DNA from: Haloferax larsenii JCM 13917
Lineage (GTDB): Archaea; Halobacteriota; Halobacteria; Halobacteriales; Haloferacaceae
DNA length: 64,000 nt
Reading direction: 5' to 3'
Assembly: GCF_000336955.1 (NCBI RefSeq)
Contig: NZ_AOLI01000019.1
Span: forward strand, 384,813-448,812
Shown here in pieces: positions 60,857 through 64,000 of this stretch (positions are counted from its first letter, which is position 1; the number at the start of each line of letters is the position of its first letter). Both the position numbers and the translations under genes were made by a program. The notes under the pieces were generated by a model. The model searched no databases and was not told where the DNA came from. It saw only the letters and a list, made by a program, of their open reading frames with translations.

Positions 60857-61198
60857 ATGGACCGAGTTTCCATCGACGACGTGTCCCCGACCGAAGCGGT
60901 CGAAGACGTTCACCTGGCTGTCCTCGCCGGGGGAGAGGAGATGAACGTACAGCACTTCCGCATCGAACCCGGCGCGACGGTGCCGGTTCACGAGCACCCG
61001 CACGAACAGGTCGGCTACATCGTGGCCGGCGAACTGACGTTCGTTCTCGGCGACGGCGACGAGGTCGTGGTCGGACCCGGCGACTCCTACTCGCTCGCCG
61101 GCGGTGAAGCACACGGCGCGGAGAATCGCGGTGACGACCCCGTCGTCGGCATCGACGTGTTCTCACCGCCCCGGGACGACGCCCCCTGGCGAGACTAA
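60857..61198 (+). CDS. cupin-domain protein
   Basis: A 113-residue single cupin barrel. The metal-binding motif EHPHEQVGYIVAGELTFVLG supplies two His and one Glu; a later EAHGAENRGD gives the third His. Such proteins bind metals and small acids; no substrate can be named. The ATG at 60857 is preferred as the first Met of the acidic N-terminus. Confidence 0.85.
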   Translation: MDRVSIDDVSPTEAVEDVHLAVLAGGEEMNVQHFRIEPGATVPVHEHPHEQVGYIVAGELTFVLGDGDEVVVGPGDSYSLAGGEAHGAENRGDDPVVGIDVFSPPRDDAPWRD

Positions 61199-61328
61199 TC
61201 CACTCGCGTTCGGTCTGGCCGTTTTTGTCTCGTTAATCAGCACGCCGCGACAGGGGAGAAAGCATTTATCAATCGAGTATCACGATACAGTTGTCCCTAA
61301 CTATGCCCTCCCCTCGCGTACTTCCACC

Positions 61329-61943
61329 ATGGAAAGCGCACCGCCCGCATCGAACACCACACCCACAGACGGGTCAGAGTCAGTAATGCGACGAGTCGCT
61401 CTCGCCCGCCAGCCGTGGCTTTGGGTGTTCGTCGGCGTGTGGGCGGTGTTCGTCAGCGCGCTCCACTTCGGTGGGCTCGCGTACAACATCTACACGAAAA
61501 TCTGGTGGTGGGACCTGCTCACCCACTCGCTTTCGGGATTCGGCGTCGCAGGCGTGTTGTTCCTCGTCTTTCCGAAGACGTTCGTCCGCCAGCGCGCGCC
61601 CGTGGTCGTCGCTGGCATCGTCCTCGCTATCGGTGCCGGATTCGAAGTGTACGAGTACCTGTTCAAGGACTTCTGGTACGGGTGGTCGACGGCCTACTAC
61701 GTCGAAGACACAATCGTCGACCTCGTCGTCGACGCGGTCGGTGCGCTCGGGTTCGTCGCCCTCGTGAACGTGCTGAGTCGGCGTGGACCGCCTTCCACGA
61801 CGTCCTCCTCGGAAACTGACCACCGGCAGCACCCTGCGACCCTCCGCTCTGACGGTGGCGACCGGACGTCCGCCGATGACAACCGCAGACCGGCCGACGC
61901 CGGACAGTCCTCCGGTTCATCTCGTGACGAAACGTCACAGTAA
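61329..61943 (+). CDS. DUF2238/YjdF-like membrane protein
   Basis: The 204-residue protein has a polar start, then helices near 30-48, 58-80, 88-108 and 130-150. The shared signature KIWWWDLLTHSLSGFG (about residues 56-71) is followed by GAGFEVYEYLF and EDTIVDLVVDAVGALGF, acidic and His residues like those of YjdF-type proteins. The C-terminal ~40 residues are low-complexity. Either the ATG at 61329 or one at 61386 may be used. A paralogue begins at 63820, beyond the tnpB element. Confidence 0.75.
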   Translation: MESAPPASNTTPTDGSESVMRRVALARQPWLWVFVGVWAVFVSALHFGGLAYNIYTKIWWWDLLTHSLSGFGVAGVLFLVFPKTFVRQRAPVVVAGIVLAIGAGFEVYEYLFKDFWYGWSTAYYVEDTIVDLVVDAVGALGFVALVNVLSRRGPPSTTSSSETDHRQHPATLRSDGGDRTSADDNRRPADAGQSSGSSRDETSQ

Positions 61944-61971
61944 CCCCCATCTCACACCCAGTAAGCAGCCA

Positions 61972-62080
61972 GTGAACTACCCCACCCTACTCGCTCACCG
62001 CTGACGCGGTTCGCTCCTTGAGGGTGGGGCTTCCTGTTTCCACGACGCGCTTTGCAGACACAACGGTGTCCACAGGGAGC
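61972..62080 (-). ncRNA. omegaRNA-like 3' end of tnpB (scaffold)
   Basis: Around the tnpB stop the minus strand forms CCCCACCCT...AGGGTGGGG (62029-62021 with 61988-61980), ending GTAGTTCAC at 61972. TnpB proteins use an RNA overlapping their gene's 3' end, and such sense overlapping transcripts are known in haloarchaea. The guide would start right after GTTCAC, as TGGCTGCTTACTGGGTGTGA (61971-61952). The 5' limit is a guess. Confidence 0.55.
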
Positions 62081-63273
62081 GCAGTCTCCACAGGCGTTAA
62101 CGAGAGCAAATCTCTCGTTCGCACATCAGAATCGCAGAGCGATTCTGAGGACGTTGATTCGGAGTATCCCACTCCTACATCTTCGAGACCGCGAGAAAGA
62201 ATGTTCCACGCCGAGTTCGCGTCCCTGTCCGCCTCGAACCCACACGAGGGACAGGAATGTTCGCGCACCCACAGCGGCTTATCCGTTTTGGCTCCACAGG
62301 CCGCGCACTCTTTCGTCGTATCTTTCGGGTCAACCGCGACGAAGTGCGTGCCTTCGCGTTCGCACTTGTATTCGAGCATCCGCAGGAACGTCCCCCACGC
62401 CGCTCCCGCTCGATTACGAGAGTTGCCCGGGAGTTCGACCAATCCCTTCGCGTCCAAATCCTCAACGGCCACCAAGTCGTACTCGGTCGCGTAGTAGTTC
62501 GACAACTTGTGCAAGAAGTCTCGCCGCTTGCGCTTCAGGTCGGCGTGGTATTCGGCAACAACCCGACGTTGTTTTTCCCAATTCGCAGAGCCGTGTTCCT
62601 TCCGCGAAAGGTCGCGTTGTGCGCGTTCGAGTCGCCCACGTTCCTCGCTGAAGTCGGGGCTTTCGATGGCGTACCCGTCAGTATCGTGGGCGTACTTGAG
62701 AATCCCCACGTCGATACCAACGACTTGCTCTGGCTTCTCAGGTTTTTCCGGCGTGGCTTCGTCCACGTCGATACCGAACGTGGCGTACCACTCGCCCGTG
62801 GGTTCTTGTTTGACCGTGACCTGTTTGATGGTCGCGTTCTCGGGAATGTCTCGGTGAAGGTGAATGGAAATCTCACCGATTTTACTCAACCACAAGACAG
62901 GCCGACCACTCGTATTCTTGAGTTTGAAGCCGGACTGGTTGTAGGTGAGCGACCGATACTCCCGGGGCGGTTTCCACTTGAGCATTCCCACGGCGTGCCC
63001 ATTCTCCTTCTGCGCTTTGAGCGTGGAGAGATTGTCGTAGACGCGCTTGACGACCATTTGGAGAACTTTCGAGTGAACGTCTCCGAGGTCGTCCCACCAC
63101 GTTTTGAGGTCGGGAAGTTTCCCCTGAACCTCGTAGCGAGCAGGAATGCCGTCTTCCTCGTTGAGTTTGTAGAGGACGTGATTGTACAGTTGCCTACAAG
63201 TATCGACGTGGTGCAGAAGCGTCTCTGTGAGGGCTTCTGTCGGGTTGAGTCGATACTTGTAGTTGTAGTGCAT
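61987..63273 (-). CDS. tnpB: IS1341-type TnpB, RNA-guided nuclease
   Basis: A 428-residue IS605 OrfB-family protein. The RuvC residues are intact: D188 in VVGIDVGILKYAH, E271 in VAVEDLDAKGL, and D351 in ADRDANSAWN. The zinc finger C323/C326/C341/C344 (CAACG...CPSCG) is complete. The C-terminus is longer than the catalytic core, ending SPTLKERTASAVSE within the RNA hairpin. No TnpA transposase is present, so it belongs to the tnpA-less IS1341 type. TnpB of this kind cuts DNA next to a short motif using the adjoining RNA (family knowledge). Confidence 0.9.
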   Translation of the reverse strand: MHYNYKYRLNPTEALTETLLHHVDTCRQLYNHVLYKLNEEDGIPARYEVQGKLPDLKTWWDDLGDVHSKVLQMVVKRVYDNLSTLKAQKENGHAVGMLKWKPPREYRSLTYNQSGFKLKNTSGRPVLWLSKIGEISIHLHRDIPENATIKQVTVKQEPTGEWYATFGIDVDEATPEKPEKPEQVVGIDVGILKYAHDTDGYAIESPDFSEERGRLERAQRDLSRKEHGSANWEKQRRVVAEYHADLKRKRRDFLHKLSNYYATEYDLVAVEDLDAKGLVELPGNSRNRAGAAWGTFLRMLEYKCEREGTHFVAVDPKDTTKECAACGAKTDKPLWVREHSCPSCGFEADRDANSAWNILSRGLEDVGVGYSESTSSESLCDSDVRTRDLLSLTPVETALPVDTVVSAKRVVETGSPTLKERTASAVSE

Positions 63274-63420
63274 CTATTCGTCTGAGTCGGGTTCGGAGAC
63301 ACGAACGACTTTCACGTCGGCTCCACGCCAGCGTTTGGGAACGATGACGTGGGCACTGTTCCCCGACGGCTTTGCCGTTCCGTCAAGGACTTCTTCACCT
63401 TCGATTTCAAACCTATCCAT
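63274..63420 (-). CDS. DUF2080 transposon-encoded small protein
   Basis: The 48-residue protein begins MDRFEIEGEEVLDGTAKPSG and contains NSAHVIVPKRWRGADVKVV, the AbrB-like strand pattern of DUF2080 proteins that sit upstream of haloarchaeal tnpB. Its stop directly abuts the tnpB ATG. It may regulate the element or assist TnpB (inference). A TATA-like run TATACTATGTATAGATATAA lies just before the start. Confidence 0.85.
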   Translation of the reverse strand: MDRFEIEGEEVLDGTAKPSGNSAHVIVPKRWRGADVKVVRVSEPDSDE

Positions 63421-63504
63421 CACCGATGTATATACTATGTATAGATATAAAGGTGGCAGTGGGCCTGTGGGCCGGGTGGTGAACGTGTTTGAGAATCGTG
63501 CGGC

Positions 63505-63554
63505 GTTGACGAGACGCCTCGCGTCTCGTTTGCGCACGAGAGCTTTGCTCTCGT
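63505..63554. repeat. two adjacent perfect hairpins left of the orphan scaffold
   Basis: ACGAGACGC-ctc-GCGTCTCGT (about 63507-63527) and CACGAGAGC-ttt-GCTCTCGTG (63534-63554) stand between the DUF2080 gene and the second omegaRNA-like scaffold. They could be a subterminal end of the IS element or separate palindromic debris. Confidence 0.55.
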
Positions 63555-63630
63555 GAACGCTGTATCCCCTCCCTACTGCGCTACTCGGTCGCTCCGCTCC
63601 CTGCGTTGCTCCTTGAGGAAGGGGACATAG
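63553..63630 (-). ncRNA. orphan omegaRNA-like scaffold without its own tnpB
   Basis: The minus strand repeats the tnpB 3' layout: CCCCTTCCT-CAAGGAGC (63624-63608), then CCGAGTAG...AGTAGGGAGGGG to 63566, and GTTCAC at 63558-63553. The outer stem differs from the tnpB-linked one by paired changes (A-T to T-A, C-G to T-G), so folding is kept. The same strand encodes VPFLKEQ, like SPTLKER at the TnpB end, hinting at a lost tnpB. There is no tnpB body before it. Confidence 0.45.
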
Positions 63631-63819
63631 CGCCTAAATCCAGTTAAATTAACTCGGGAGGTGTCACGCCGTCGGGAAAACGTACATATCGCCGATTCCC
63701 ATTGTATCCCCCATGCGACCACGGGGACCCCCGCTTTTCGAACAGCCGAGAGACACACCCATCGACGCACCACGTCAGCCGTCCGAATCCTTCGACGTAG
63801 CGCGTCACTCCCGATACGA

Positions 63820-64000
63820 ATGCTGAAACGAGCGTGGGAGCAGTTGTTGCTCCCCCGATGGCAGGAACGCCCGGGCGAGATGGCGGCCGTCGGAGTCTGG
63901 GGAGCAGCCGTCACCGTGACTCACTTCACCAGTATGGCGCTGTTTCTCTACTCGCGCATCTGGTGGTGGGACATCTTCGTCCACGCAGCCTCCGGATTCG
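63820..64000 (+). CDS. DUF2238-like membrane protein, cut by window end
   Basis: The first 60 codons are visible: MLKRAWEQLLLPRWQERPGE, then a helix and YSRIWWWDIFVHAASGF. The signature matches KIWWWDLLTHSLSGFG of the protein at 61329, so the two are paralogues now separated by the tnpB element. No earlier start was found in frame. The rest lies outside the window. Confidence 0.7.
   Translation, partial: MLKRAWEQLLLPRWQERPGEMAAVGVWGAAVTVTHFTSMALFLYSRIWWWDIFVHAASGF

Noticed and set aside
63573-63914. Protein gene on the minus strand upstream of the DUF2080 gene
   Set aside because: Only its last residues resemble the TnpB end; the rest is antisense to a likely membrane gene and has no motif. 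Reported as an RNA scaffold instead.

Overview
The window is chromosomal DNA from a halophilic archaeon, most likely Haloferax or a close relative. The evidence is very acidic proteins, high GC, many TATA-to-ATG leaderless promoters, an archaeal S10/spc ribosomal protein operon with L32e, L19e and S4e, bacterioruberin genes, a twin-arginine lipoprotein, a PGF-CTERM surface protein, and a 403-residue HMG-CoA reductase that closely resembles the Haloferax volcanii enzyme as I remember it. No rRNA, CRISPR array or prophage was seen.

Layout. 0.3-1.6 kb: an unrecognised membrane protein. 1.7-2.3 kb: a decayed segment, a palindrome built from the tRNA-Val 3' end, and two tRNA-Val(GAC) genes. 2.5-6.4 kb: trpDFEG, the early tryptophan genes. 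7.2-10.3 kb: a class II (B12) ribonucleotide reductase behind an unusually long leader. 10.4-12.3 kb: a spondin-domain lipoprotein, a membrane protein/HTH pair and a zinc mini-protein. 12.4-16.7 kb: the carotenoid block, with crtB on + facing crtI-lyeJ-cruF on -. 16.8-25.8 kb: mixed housekeeping genes (SDR, ZIP transporter, PGF-CTERM protein, UspA, ornithine cyclodeaminase-type enzyme, alpha/beta hydrolase, RNase H-like protein). 26.3-40.5 kb: one long leftward operon from an RNA methyltransferase through L3...L15 to secY, including rnp1 and a small S14 gene. 40.8-41.3 kb: two tRNA-Gly(GCC) genes followed by two more tRNA-end palindromes. 41.3-49.5 kb: a DUF3179 lipoprotein, small membrane and zinc proteins, BrkB/YihY, a thiamine-binding protein, mch, a GTPBP1-like GTPase and a J-domain protein. 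49.6-55.3 kb: pyrF, an MFS permease and nadABC. 55.7-61.9 kb: an amidohydrolase, hmgA, a Bat-type regulator and small proteins. 62.0-63.4 kb: an IS1341-type element with tnpB, a DUF2080 gene and an omegaRNA-like 3' end. A second, tnpB-less omegaRNA-like hairpin lies just beyond it.

How genes work together. trpDFEG makes anthranilate and carries it to the isomerised phosphoribosyl intermediate. nadABC makes nicotinate mononucleotide from aspartate. hmgA feeds mevalonate to the isoprenoids that crtB, crtI, lyeJ and cruF turn into C50 bacterioruberin-type pigments. The ribosomal operon couples ribosome assembly, RNase P and the translocon.

Most unusual signals. (1) Palindromic elements sit downstream of two unrelated tRNA genes. 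Each has arms copied from that tRNA's own T-arm/3' end and a similar GCGAGC...GAGTGA-GTTCAC core. (2) An orphan omegaRNA-like scaffold differs from the tnpB-linked one by paired stem changes. (3) Three TGTACA-like boxes in 10-bp phase precede trpD. (4) A palindrome encloses the nadA TATA box. (5) A hairpin abuts the nrdJ Shine-Dalgarno sequence. All names rest on reading sequences and motifs; no database search was run.
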